Assembly (NCBI GenBank): GCA_021229015.1
Contig: CM037791.1
Location: forward strand, 1,718,103 to 1,782,102
Direction: 5' to 3'
DNA length: 64,000 nt
Origin: Solen grandis
Lineage: Eukaryota > Mollusca > Bivalvia > Adapedonta > Solenidae
In this document: piece after piece, positions 46,709 to 55,044 of the stretch
Layout of the letters: each line of letters begins with the position of its first letter
Position numbering within the stretch: position 1 is the first letter of the stretch
Position numbers and translations under genes: made by a program
Notes under the pieces: generated by a model
Seen by the model: the letters and a program-made list of their open reading frames with translations, nothing else
Told to the model about the DNA's origin: nothing
Database searches by the model: none

Positions 46709-47887
46709 TTACAGTCCAAGAGCGTTACCGGAAGTTTTCAGGAGCTCTAACCTGACGTGGGTCTCAGTGCCGACCTGTTGACGCCCAACTATTTTGAAAC
46801 TTGCTCCAGCTGGATACGTTCGCTCCTCTTCGTCAAACGCGGCGAAACCCTCAATATTTCTCGGTTGCCACATGCATTCTGCTTTGTTATTAATCGTGAA
46901 GACAATGTATTTGTCTCCCGTAGGGGGTCCACAGGTTGGAAATATCGTTGCGGTGTCTTTATTCTTTGCCGATGAAACAATTGACAGCCATGTGAACTTT
47001 GTTCCAATTGTATACTTGGCCATGTCGACATCAGAAACTTTCATTTTCCTGTAGGTTTCTCCGTTGTCCCTGGGAAGGCATTCGTAGAACAAAAGAAGCA
47101 TTTGGTAGACTGTGACATATGGTCCGACTGCAAGATCATGCGCAGTAGGCTGGTAATTGGACTCTCTCTGTCTTCTCAGAGCTGTACTGAGATATGTATA
47201 CAGATAGTTGCTTTCTGTGGAATACGTGTTAATAATGGCCTTGTAGAAGTCATCCCTGGTTTTGCATTCCAGAAACTTGTCGTGGTCCTCTTCACTAATT
47301 GTGTAGACCGAGTCTGCGACTTTGTCCCTTATTGCTTTCCAGCGCGATTCGGACTTCGTCATATTGTTATAGATGTCGCGGAGAATTTGCATTATGCCCT
47401 TGGACGGGTCAATCGGAGCCGGATGAAATGCGGTCTTATAAGCAGATAGCGTGATGTGAATCAACCCTAGACCACTGCTCTCCACGTTCTCTTTCCAAGG
47501 CTGGAAAGTGTCCATGGCTTCCCAGGTACAAACATGTTTCTCCAAAATGCTCGCTATTTTATCATACTTATATGCTCTTGCAATCTCAATAGCGTTCATT
47601 TTCCCAGTCTGTCCACATTCTGACGTGCAAGCCTTGGCTCTACAATTTGAGTCACATCCGGGAAATCGCAAAAGTTTTTTGATGATGTCAGGGTTGTTCC
47701 AGTATACAGCCTGATGAAGCACGCCCCATCTTCTTGACTCTGGAATAACATTCAACAAATAGCTCTTCCTTGGCAACTCCGGGGTTCCAATGATTTTCCA
47801 AACTTCCTCCCATTGCCCTCCTTTGGCATACAGCACCAGTGCTTCTAGAAGTTTCGACTCCTCGTCAATCGCGTTGCGTTTTGGCAT
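46709..47887 (-). CDS. Ankyrin-repeat plus ADP-ribosyltransferase protein (392 aa)
   Basis: Single open exon with no internal stop. Residues about 54-117 resemble ankyrin repeats (GVLHQAVYWNNPDIIKKLLR; NAIEIARAYKYDKIASILEK), a protein-binding module. Residues about 200-375 look like an Arg-Ser-Glu class mono-ADP-ribosyltransferase: Arg280 in ETYRKMKV, the serine motif FTWLSIVSSAKN (300-308), and the acidic catalytic block FDEEERTYPAGASFKIV (351-367) with Glu353-Glu355. Such enzymes move ADP-ribose from NAD+ onto protein side chains. There is no signal peptide or membrane segment, so a cytosolic or nuclear place is expected. An in-frame TGA lies just before the ATG, so the start at 47887 is secure. 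It is an undamaged reading frame in a window full of decayed ones. Substrate unknown. Confidence 0.75.
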   Translation of the reverse strand: MPKRNAIDEESKLLEALVLYAKGGQWEEVWKIIGTPELPRKSYLLNVIPESRRWGVLHQAVYWNNPDIIKKLLRFPGCDSNCRAKACTSECGQTGKMNAIEIARAYKYDKIASILEKHVCTWEAMDTFQPWKENVESSGLGLIHITLSAYKTAFHPAPIDPSKGIMQILRDIYNNMTKSESRWKAIRDKVADSVYTISEEDHDKFLECKTRDDFYKAIINTYSTESNYLYTYLSTALRRQRESNYQPTAHDLAVGPYVTVYQMLLLFYECLPRDNGETYRKMKVSDVDMAKYTIGTKFTWLSIVSSAKNKDTATIFPTCGPPTGDKYIVFTINNKAECMWQPRNIEGFAAFDEEERTYPAGASFKIVGRQQVGTETHVRLELLKTSGNALGL

Positions 47888-47907
47888 GTTGCAGTGTCAA
47901 ACTGGAT

Positions 47908-47930
47908 TCTGAAAGCACAACAAAAATGTG
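47908..47930 (-). promoter_or_regulatory. Probable splice acceptor in the 5' UTR of the ART gene
   Basis: Minus strand reads TTTTGTTGTGCTTTCAG then AATCCAG, a pyrimidine-rich 3' splice site with AG at 47909-47910, 21 nt before the ATG. It suggests a non-coding first exon further upstream on the minus strand. Confidence 0.5.
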
Positions 47931-48831
47931 TTACTTCTGTCAATAAATGGAAATATCCTTATCCGTAAGGCGTTAATAAAAGTGTTCGAGTATAGCTGTA
48001 GACACTGATGCAAATACACAAGAGGGAATGTTTATTACCGGTAAATACATGCATTTGTAGTAATACTGTATAACAGCAAATATAATACCCTCATTGACCT
48101 TTCTTTTAGGTATAACATTTGCAAGTTCAACGAATCCTCCAGAATTTTTAAAGGGATTCGTGATGTTTTTTTTCAAGAAATATATTTATCTTAAAATTTA
48201 TATATTGAAAAAGACACATATCCGGCGTTTGTTGTGTATAACTAATCACAGTTGATTTGACATTATCATCAATAAAATCCATTTTTATCTTATCCATATT
48301 TTTATTGCAATTTTAATTATGTGTAATTTTATATTACACATAATAACATATAACAGGAGAAAGCAATAAAATATAAATCACAATGACAACATATTGTACC
48401 ATTGGCATATTTTACGTAAATATGATATAGATATATTTCTGTATAATTCTATAAATAATATTAGTGTGATTTAACGAAAATAAAATCTTACACTACTTTA
48501 TTTGATTCTGCATTTTGTAGATAAACATCCATTTTTGATTGCCAAACAGTATAATACATCAAGTTTACGCAAAAATCAATTAGAATCAAATGTAACAGAT
48601 ACGTTGCTTTGACCAAAAACTTGCCCGTTAAAATAATCAACAAACTTTACATAAAATTGGAGGAATTGACTAGATTCAGTCGGTCAGGTGAAGATATGTT
48701 TTGATGTTGTTAAATATAAGTTTAGTTGATTTTTTAACCTGTCAAAATTTGCATAATTCCACGGTCTATGCACATGCTAAATGACTATTCGCACGGCTAT
48801 CCGTTTGCACGCTTTTTTATACTCGCATAGC
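47931..48831. other. AT-rich non-coding sequence upstream of the ART gene
   Basis: No recognised exon; probably the 5' UTR intron or promoter-distal sequence. Confidence 0.35.
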
Positions 48832-49103
48832 TCAGAGGTCAGAGAGGCCGAGAGGGAAAAGTCGCTGACTTTAACACTCATTTAGTCCCTAACCGCGTGG
48901 GTTAGTGTCTCGGCAGAGTCATTCGGATTTACATGTAAGGAAGCCTTCAAGCTGGCTTGCGGTAGGTCGGTTGTTCTACCCGGATGCCTCAGTGCATTCG
49001 GGGTCTTCCTCCACCTGTAATCAGCTGGACGTCGCTATATGACTGAAATATTGCCGCAGCGCCGGTAAACTCAATTAATTAATCAACCAATCAGAGGTCA
49101 GAG
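48832..49103 (+). mobile_element. tRNA-derived SINE with 13-bp TSD, 5' shortened
   Basis: SINE body is 48845-49090. It lacks the first few head bases (begins AGGCCGAGAGGGAAAAG), then CGCGTGGGTTAGTGTCTCGG (decayed box B), AAGCTGGCTTGCGGTAGG, CTGTAATCAGCTGGACG and ATTGCCGCAGCGCCGG. TCAGAGGTCAGAG flanks it at 48832-48844 and 49091-49103. Confidence 0.9.
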
Positions 49104-50002
49104 CGGCGAAGTACTTCATACCACAATGCGGGTAGGAATCCTACAGCTGGAACTGTCTTACATGATTATACAACTAACAAAAGACTCAAAATAAACGATA
49201 GTAGTAAGTCTGACGCTTTGGAGTCAAACAAACGGGAGCCATTTTGTTGACCTAGTTTCTATTTTAGAAACAGGCGGTCATGTGTGTTACTTTGTATAGG
49301 AACGAGTAAGAGTGCGGTCATGTAGGTTATTATGGAACTTATTTGTAGAATGCGTGAGTAGAGGTGGTCAGTGTAGTGTAGATGTGTGGAGGTCATATTG
49401 AGATTGTATATGGTGAGAGGTATTGATAGTCCCAATAATATACAGAGCTGACTTGTATATTCAGTCATAGGGCTTAATCACGGACATTGAGGGTCAGGTC
49501 CTCAGTCTTAGACGGGGACTATACAAAGTCTTAAAACAATAATGATATCAACATATGATCATCATACAATAAATTAAAAGAACATATAGGGTCATGGACT
49601 ATACACGCAATGAGTAAATATAATTCAAAAATATATCAAACAATATTGGAACATACTTTTTGAACATACCTGTACACTTAACTTCAACACAAAACGGAAA
49701 TAAAGATCAAATTTTCAGAATTCAGACGTGTGTGGAACACAATATTTAAACATGTCTGTACACGTTATTTCAACATAATGACTTATTTGCGAATATTAAC
49801 TTCATTTAAAGCAGGCACCAGTATATTTCATAATCACATACACAGTGACCTATATACCAACAGAAAGAAAAACATCTTACCTACCATGCATGAATACGTT
49901 TTAATTTGAATCTGGACATTCTCATACTTAAACTTGTATCAAATTTAATGAAGTACATGAGCACGTACATGTATACATGCGTATACACAAATGAATGTTC
50001 AT

Positions 50003-50006
<4 letters not shown>
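49104..50006. other. Non-coding, nothing recognised
   Basis: Includes a GGTCATGTGTG/GGTCATGTAGG-rich stretch at 49270-49400 with no clear period. Confidence 0.4.

Positions 50007-50041
<35 letters not shown>
50007..50041. repeat. (CA)n microsatellite
   Basis: About 17 uninterrupted CA units. Confidence 0.95.
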
Positions 50042-50044
<3 letters not shown>

Positions 50045-50067
50045 ATATACCATTTTAAGTCATAGTA

Positions 50068-50430
50068 TTTCCGGTAATTATTCTTGGAAATGTATTTCCA
50101 GTGTACAACTAGATTAAACCAATGCAATGTCTTCATTTTATATCGATTGAACAAATCTAGACATGTTGTCTAAAAATAACCATGACTTAGATCAGCAACC
50201 AATCAGAAAAGAAATGCAGAATCGCATCACACACACACATTTCCTATTATTATTCTTGGAAATGTATTTCCAGTGTACAACTAGAGTAAACCAGAGATAA
50301 CTGGTTTACAATTTGAACCGACCTATGCCATGTCTTCATTTTATGTCGATTGAACAAGTCTAGACATGTTGTCTAAAAATAACCATGACTTAGATCTACA
50401 ACCAATCAGAAACGAAATGTAGTATTACAA
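50068..50430. repeat. ~175-190-bp tandem duplication
   Basis: 50068-50220 and 50241-50430 share ATTATTCTTGGAAATGTATT, TCCAGTGTACAACTAGA, CTAGACATGTTGTCTAAAAA and ACCATGACTTAGATC. The second copy has a ~35-bp insertion. Both end in CAACCAATCAGAAA. Confidence 0.8.
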
Positions 50431-50580
50431 CCAATGACATCTTTCATTCCATGAATTGGCGCGACATTGTACAATTGCATTGAATTTGAATTTCAACCAA
50501 TCAAGAACAAACAACAATCATTTGAATTACTTCATCAACCAATGAAAAAAAATCAAATGTTTTGAGTAACAATATATAAA
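50195..50580 (+). promoter_or_regulatory. CCAAT-rich upstream region with a TATA-like box
   Basis: AACCAATCAGA (50201, 50401), AACCAATGACA (50430s), AACCAATCAAG (50496) and AACCAATGAAA (50538) are regularly placed CCAAT motifs, followed by CAATATATAAAAATG at 50570-50584. The TATA-like box lies almost on top of the possible ATG at 50582, so the spacing is wrong for a start there. Inference only. Confidence 0.35.
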
Positions 50581-50585
50581 AATGT

Positions 50586-50903
50586 GTGGTAAAAAAAAAA
50601 TCGGATTTTCTCAAGATAAGGATCATCATTTCAGACCATGCTTTTAATAAGCATTTAAGTTGTAATTTATCAGATGCATCTATATTCTTTAGAAAAGGAA
50701 TGATGCTGAAAGCAATTCATTCATGTGTCTTTTCACCAGATGATATTTACATGTCTGGGAAAAAAATGTATTCAACAAAAACGTTTGATTTCAATATAGG
50801 CTTATTTGGATACACAAAAGAAACTAGTAATAATATTAAAGTTGTTTCTATCCAAACGAAATCAGGAAATGTGATAATCGTGACTGCTTATCCTTGGAAG
50901 TGA
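50586..50903 (+). CDS. Orphan 105-residue protein, possible BECR-type nuclease-like domain
   Basis: The frame is open from 50580 to the stop after VTAYPWK. It has no in-frame ATG until the Met-Met at codons 38-39. An ATG at 50582 is in another frame, separated from this one by a 10-A run, so a homopolymer error, a frameshift or an upstream exon must be considered. Visible features: SDHAFNKHL near the N-terminus, a Gly-rich middle (GKKMYSTKTFDFNIGLFGY) and a C-terminal strand pair IKVVSIQTKSGNVIIVTAYP. The His-containing start and the IKVV...IIxTAYP end recall barnase/EndoU/ColicinE5/RelE-fold nuclease domains of polymorphic toxin systems, but this is a pattern impression only. Neighbours are the viral element (334 bp to the right) and a minus-strand exon-like frame. 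Confidence 0.45.
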   Translation: MVKKKSDFLKIRIIISDHAFNKHLSCNLSDASIFFRKGMMLKAIHSCVFSPDDIYMSGKKMYSTKTFDFNIGLFGYTKETSNNIKVVSIQTKSGNVIIVTAYPWK

Positions 50904-50953
50904 AATTGGCGAACACTCATTAAGCAAGATAAAACAATTATATTTTAAAACAC

Positions 50954-51169
50954 TTACCTTTCTTCCTTCGTATTCGTTTTTATAACACTTTTTATAAATT
51001 TGTATGCGTCTATTGACGACAAATACATTGTGTAACCACACAACAAAATTTCTAAAAAGTTAATTATATCCATTTTTTTTTCGAAATCAAAATCCCTTGC
51101 ACAAAAAGTCAAACTGATCACTCCAAAAGCATTCACAGAAAGAACGAAATTGTCAAATTTTTGCGCCAA
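50954..51169 (-). CDS. Possible first coding exon, unknown protein
   Basis: A 71-codon minus-strand frame starts MAQKFDNFVLSVNAFGVISL and runs, before its stop, into a consensus splice donor (AAG|GTAAGTG at about 50950). Hydrophobic stretches alternate with charged ones; no family recognised. It could be an exon of a gene continuing leftwards on the minus strand; the ART exon cannot follow it in frame because of the TGA before its ATG. Confidence 0.3.
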   Translation of the reverse strand: MAQKFDNFVLSVNAFGVISLTFCARDFDFEKKMDIINFLEILLCGYTMYLSSIDAYKFIKSVIKTNTKEER

Positions 51170-51236
51170 ATTCTTTTGTATAAAAATGTTTAAAGATGTG
51201 TTGGAAGATCAATAATCAATATTATGGATATGATTG

Positions 51237-51798
51237 AGCCACTTGATTTTAACTTAAAACACATGTTTATGTTTAATCGATATAATCCTGGAGTGGATGG
51301 GCGAAAGAGCAGGGACCGTGTCAGCAGAAAAAACAAATTAAAAAGACATTAACTCTCTCAGTTTATTAAATTCTAATATCATTCGAATATAAGTATAAAA
51401 CATTGATTAAATGAATGAATTTTGTTATTTTGATTTCAGAAATCAGTTTATTGATATTGTTTGAGTGCAAATCAAGTTTAAATATATGATTGATCCTATA
51501 TGTATTAATTATCGATTATATATATAAAAAAAACAATATTTTCTTTTTTCTGCTCTAACATTTAGTCATTTGAGTATACGAATATTGTTATATTGTTTTA
51601 GTGCAAATCAAGTCTAAATATATGATTGATCCGATATTGATTATTTATCGATTGTTGTTTAAATAAAAAAATCATTATTTTCCATTTTTTCCCCACTAAT
51701 ATTTAGTCATTTGAGCATACAAATAGTAAATAGCTTCAAAATAAATTTGTTGATTTGATTTTCAACCGAATTATTGTCAATTATCGATTTCATTGATT
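51237..51798. repeat. Left terminal inverted repeat of the virus-derived element
   Basis: Reverse complement of 54480-55017 over about 550 bp at moderate identity: AGCCACTTGATTTTAACTTA, ACACATGTTTATG, TAATCGATATAATCCTGGAG, GGGCGAAAGAGCAGGGACCG, and at its inner end GATTTGATTTTCAACCGAAT. Both arms contain a second internal repeat (TGCAAATCAAGTYTAAATAT, ATGATTGATCC). No matching target duplication flanks the outer ends. Confidence 0.85.
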
Positions 51799-51982
51799 TC
51801 CAATTTTTTAAAGAGTTGGTTGTTTTGAAGATTCTATTGTCAAAGAAAAGAAACACATTTTAATCTGTTACTAAATTTATTTTGCAATACAATTCGCTTT
51901 CATATGCACACATTTTCCGTTCTACAATTATACAATTTAAATTTGTTACTTATTTTATTTTGTAATTTTATTGTCCTTAGTC

Positions 51983-52291
51983 TCAAACATAGAAGGCTGA
52001 ATTGGCCGGAATTCCTGGTGGTCGAAATCTTTTGTTTGATTTTACAGGGGAACTCATATTCTGACGTTTCATGGAAGTAGACTTTCTTTCCCTTGGTGGA
52101 GAGTATTGTCTCATGAGTTCTGACTTGGCCATTTCTACCGCTTGTGCCACAGGTGTAACATACTGAATGGTCGGTTCTTTAGACGTGCCGCCAGTCTGTA
52201 TTTTTTCTATAACGTAGTGTCCTTTATGATTAGGACGTAGTTTTCCCTCGGCCATGAGGCGAAACTGTTGTGACCATCTGTCAATGTTCAT
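51983..52291 (-). CDS. Small basic viral-type protein (102 aa), open frame
   Basis: Starts with ATG and is undamaged. The N-terminus MNIDRWSQQFRLMAEGKLRP has a Trp-centred helix and an MAEGK turn. The middle has PTIQYVTPVAQAVEMAKSEL, and the C-terminal third is rich in Arg, Lys, Ser and Pro. I recall this W..xF..MA.GK + VxPVxQ..xxAKS + basic tail layout from small proteins near packaging ATPases in animal virus-like loci, but cannot verify it. A virion or DNA-binding role would fit the basic tail; this is inference. It lies 44 nt after the preceding gene. Confidence 0.5.
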   Translation of the reverse strand: MNIDRWSQQFRLMAEGKLRPNHKGHYVIEKIQTGGTSKEPTIQYVTPVAQAVEMAKSELMRQYSPPRERKSTSMKRQNMSSPVKSNKRFRPPGIPANSAFYV

Positions 52292-52335
52292 TATTAGTTT
52301 TTATTTATGTCTATTAGTCTTCTCCCCTTATAAAC

Positions 52336-52839
52336 TTATTCATCATCATCATCATCATCATCATCACTAGATTCCGAATCTATCTCTCTGTGACCAATGA
52401 CCTCATCGAACCAATGATTGTACTTTTTCAATACTCGTTTAATCACTTTCTTTTTATTGTCTGAATCCAAAATTTCTCGAAGAATTTTCTGATGAACGAC
52501 GCTTCCTTCTAGTTGAGCCGCTGTTCTCAAAAAATCTGTATACATTCGCATGAATTCTTTTTTATCGTCTTCAAAGACAAACTCGTAGGCTTTTGAACGG
52601 GCTTTCTGTTCTGAGTTTCCTTCATTTCTATATTCGTAGTATTTTTCATCCTAAATTGTTTCCGTTTTCTCACCAGCTTTTTTGGCTAAGGATTCAAAAT
52701 TTATGTCTTCAATGTAGTCTTGTTCGTCCATAGAACTTTCATTATCAGAACCATCATCGCAGGTGATCCAATCTCGACGGCCTACTTTACTCGTAGGCTC
52801 ATCTTCATTACTAGTATGTTCAGCTTTTCTTTTCAACAC
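52336..52839 (-). pseudogene. Acidic coil-forming viral-type gene, one in-frame stop
   Basis: One frame of 168 codons is interrupted only by a TAG at 52651-52653. Before it is an acidic N-terminus (DGSDNESSMDEQDYIEDINF). After it come helices EQKARSKAYEFVFEDDKKEF, MRMYTDFLRTAAQLEG and KKKVIKRVLKKYNHWFDEVI, and a C-terminal poly-Asp run encoded by an (ATC)n tract. No ATG opens the frame: its first codon region overlaps the end of the ATPase gene (GTGTTGA), so the original start is lost or non-standard. Function unknown. Confidence 0.55.
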
Positions 52840-53857
52840 CGCTGGACACCATGCTCTGACATGTTTTTGTTACTAATGTCTGAAAACATAGAAGCGCAGT
52901 CGTCGCAAGAAATCATGATGTTTTGCAAAGTCTCGACTGGAACAGTATCCTGTCTCTGTATATCGTTTGGTGGTTCCATTCTACAATCTGTTTCTCTTAT
53001 AAATTCCATCACATTTGTGCGCATGCGCAGTGAAGCTGGTGTAAGTGGCTTTAAATCTACGAGTAAATAGCCATAGGGATGACTAACAACCTTTTCAAAA
53101 GGTCTTAACAGTTCTTGGGGGTTACTGGGGTACATTTGTCGGGCAAGGGTCATAACCTCTTGTCTGTCTACAGGGTTGTTAAATAATACCAGATAATTGC
53201 AATTTCGTCTCTGGGTAGGATCTTTGCTGAAATACAGGTTTTGGTTGATAGCATTGACAGACAGATTTCGATGGTGGCTACCTTCCGGTAAACTCGTTTG
53301 TCTTTCACCGCTTCCGTAGCCATGTCATCTAATATGATCACATTTCTGACTCTACGGTCCAAAAACTCATCTTTTTCCAAATTAAAAGGTACTCCTTTTT
53401 TGAATTCTACTTCCGGAAAAACGTTTCTTTGTATTTAATCATATAACGGTTGCCATCTCTTGTATAACCAGATAATACGTTGTGGAGCGGGACGAAGTTT
53501 TTCATAAGCCCTCTGTAGTAGCTGTGATACGAAGTAAGTTTAACCGCAAGAGGTCGGTCCGCTGACCATACACGTAAAGGGATGTTGAAAAACAAATTCC
53601 TGTCCATTAGTTAATGTTGAAGGAGGTATTTCCCTAACTTTCTTTTGTGTCTGTACTTACTGAAATATCGAACCTCCTCCTTGAGGAGGAGAAAGAGGAT
53701 GAACTTCTCCTCCTCCAGGAGGAGAAAGAGTCAATTCTGGAGGAGGAGGCGTTTCATTGACTGTCTTTTCATTTCCATGTTTAAATTCACAATGTCTTAA
53801 CATATTGTCCCTTCTTGTGAATACTTGTTCACACTCTAAACACTTTATAGAAAACAT
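52833..53857 (-). pseudogene. C2H2 zinc finger plus FtsK/HerA-type packaging ATPase, broken
   Basis: From 53857 the frame gives a C2H2 finger (KCLECEQVFTRRDNMLRHCE then FKH), a Pro/Gly-rich linker, a TAA at 53657, and then in the same frame an ATPase N-terminus with FQHPFTCMVSGPTSCG directly followed by TAA where the P-loop lysine codon is expected. A further TAA lies near 53440. Walker B is intact (RRVRNVIILDDM, about 53330-53350). A frame change near 53290 leads to GSHHRNLSVNAI, and the C-terminal LARQMYPSNPQELLRPFEKV with PYGYLLVDLKPLTP ends at 52833. Such ATPases pump viral DNA into capsids. With three in-frame stops, one of them in the ATP-binding loop, and one frameshift it is non-functional. 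Confidence 0.75.
53672..53750. repeat. Cluster of CTCCTCC/GGAGGAG palindromes
   Basis: Three close palindromes (CTCCTCCTTGAGGAGGAG, CTCCTCCTCCAGGAGGAG and a partial one) encode the Pro/Gly-rich linker of the ATPase gene on the minus strand. Confidence 0.7.
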
Positions 53858-53919
53858 ATTTTATGAGCTGAAAAAGGAGGCACTTCCCCTTATAAGTTGT
53901 TTAGACTTTGATCCTGCTT

Positions 53920-54090
53920 GTTCTTATATTAATCAGTGTTTACAAATCTCTAGATCCGGCTCTGAAAATCCCTCGTCGTAGTTCATGACATTGTCCATCT
54001 TATAGGAGAATCGACCAGCAAACGAACATTGAATATAACATCTTATTCCACATTTTGTACAAATTCCATACTTTCAAGTCATGCTGAATC
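53920..54090 (-). pseudogene. Possible Cys-rich ORF remnant upstream of the finger-ATPase gene
   Basis: Minus strand reads GICTKCGIRCYIQCSFAGRF then SYKMDNVMNYDEGFSEPDLE before a TGA. It follows an in-frame TGA, so only a 21-codon piece has an ATG. The CxxCxxxCxxxC spacing hints at a metal-binding peptide. Low confidence. Confidence 0.25.
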
Positions 54091-54220
54091 TCCACATTGT
54101 TAAATTCCACATGTTGTTAGCCTGAGTGTCAAAACTTGTATGACTGACACGATTTTGGTATGGCTTTTTATACCCTCGAAGTTCAAACTAATGAAGAAAG
54201 GGTCCGTTTCACATAGAATG

Positions 54221-54358
54221 TTGTCATTTCCGTTTTTAAGGATTATGGACTTCCGGTCAAGCGAATTCATTGTATAGAATTCACTATACTATATAGGGTC
54301 ATATTTACATTTGATGACGTCATTTCCGGTTTTAAAGGCCCATGGACTTCCGGTTGAG
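54221..54358 (-). promoter_or_regulatory. Two direct ~38-bp repeats with ETS- and CRE-like motifs
   Basis: 54221-54258 and 54316-54355 share GTCATTTCCG-TTTTAARG then ATGGACTTCCGGT. Each contains ACTTCCGG (ETS-family site CCGGAAGT on the minus strand); the second is preceded by TGACGTCA, a perfect CRE. The position, 360-460 nt upstream of the minus-strand viral genes and inside the TIRs, suits a promoter. Function inferred. Confidence 0.4.
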
Positions 54359-54479
54359 AGAGTTCAAAGTAAAGATCTCAGTTTCCATTTGCTATGAAAA
54401 TGATTCAAATCGGTTAACAACTAAGGGAGATATTACCTTTTAACATTGTACCTTTAAAAAGGGGGATGGGGGGGGGGGA

Positions 54480-55017
54480 ATCAATAAGTCTATAATTGAC
54501 AAGAATTCGATTGAAAATCAAAACAACAGATTTATTTTGAATCTACTTACTATTTGTATGCTCAAATGACTAAAAATAAGTGAAAAAGAAACAAAGAAAA
54601 ATACTGATATTTGTATGATATATATAAAATCGATAAATAATCAATATCGGATCAATCATATATTTAGACTTGATTTGCACTAAAATTAAAGCTAAATGTT
54701 AGAGCAGAAAAAAGAAAATATATTTTTTTTTTTTTGTATATATAATCGATAATTAATCCATATCGGATCAATCATATATTTAAACTTGATTTGCACTCAA
54801 ACAATATCAATAAACTGATTTCTGAAATCAAAATAACAAATCATTTAATCAATGTTTTATACTTATATTCGAATGATATTAGAATTTAATAAACTGAGAG
54901 AGTTAATGTCTTTTTAATTTGTTTTTCTGCTGACACGGTCCCTGCTCTTTCGCCCGTCCACTCAAGGATTATATCGATTAAACATAAACATGTGTTTTAA
55001 GTTAAAATCAAGTGGCT
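54480..55017. repeat. Right terminal inverted repeat of the virus-derived element
   Basis: Partner of 51237-51798. From 54763 rightwards its sequence is also the start of the 8.2-kb duplication: the outer 250 bp equals 24071-24325 directly after the first N gap. Confidence 0.85.
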
Positions 55018-55044
55018 TGTGCTAAGTGGTTGCATAGTCCACAC

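Larger units (their letters stand above)
51237..55017 (-). mobile_element. Virus-derived element, 3.8 kb, with ~550-bp TIRs
   Basis: Long TIRs enclose, all on the minus strand, remnants of a C2H2-finger plus packaging-ATPase gene, an acidic coil-forming gene and a small basic gene. Long TIRs plus a FtsK/HerA-type (A32-like) ATPase are features of polinton, adinto-like and related integrating double-stranded DNA viruses. No DNA polymerase, integrase, protease or capsid frame is present, so this is an internally deleted copy or a minimal derivative. The ATPase and the middle gene are broken; the last small gene is open. Virus group is not assigned. Confidence 0.7.

Noticed and set aside
46757..47714. 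Several plus-strand frames of 68-115 codons
   Set aside because: They are antisense shadows of the 392-codon ankyrin-ART gene.
50954..51169. Joining the 71-codon exon-like frame to the ART gene as its first coding exon
   Set aside because: An in-frame TGA lies between the ART exon's acceptor and its ATG, so the ART frame cannot be entered from an upstream coding exon at that site.
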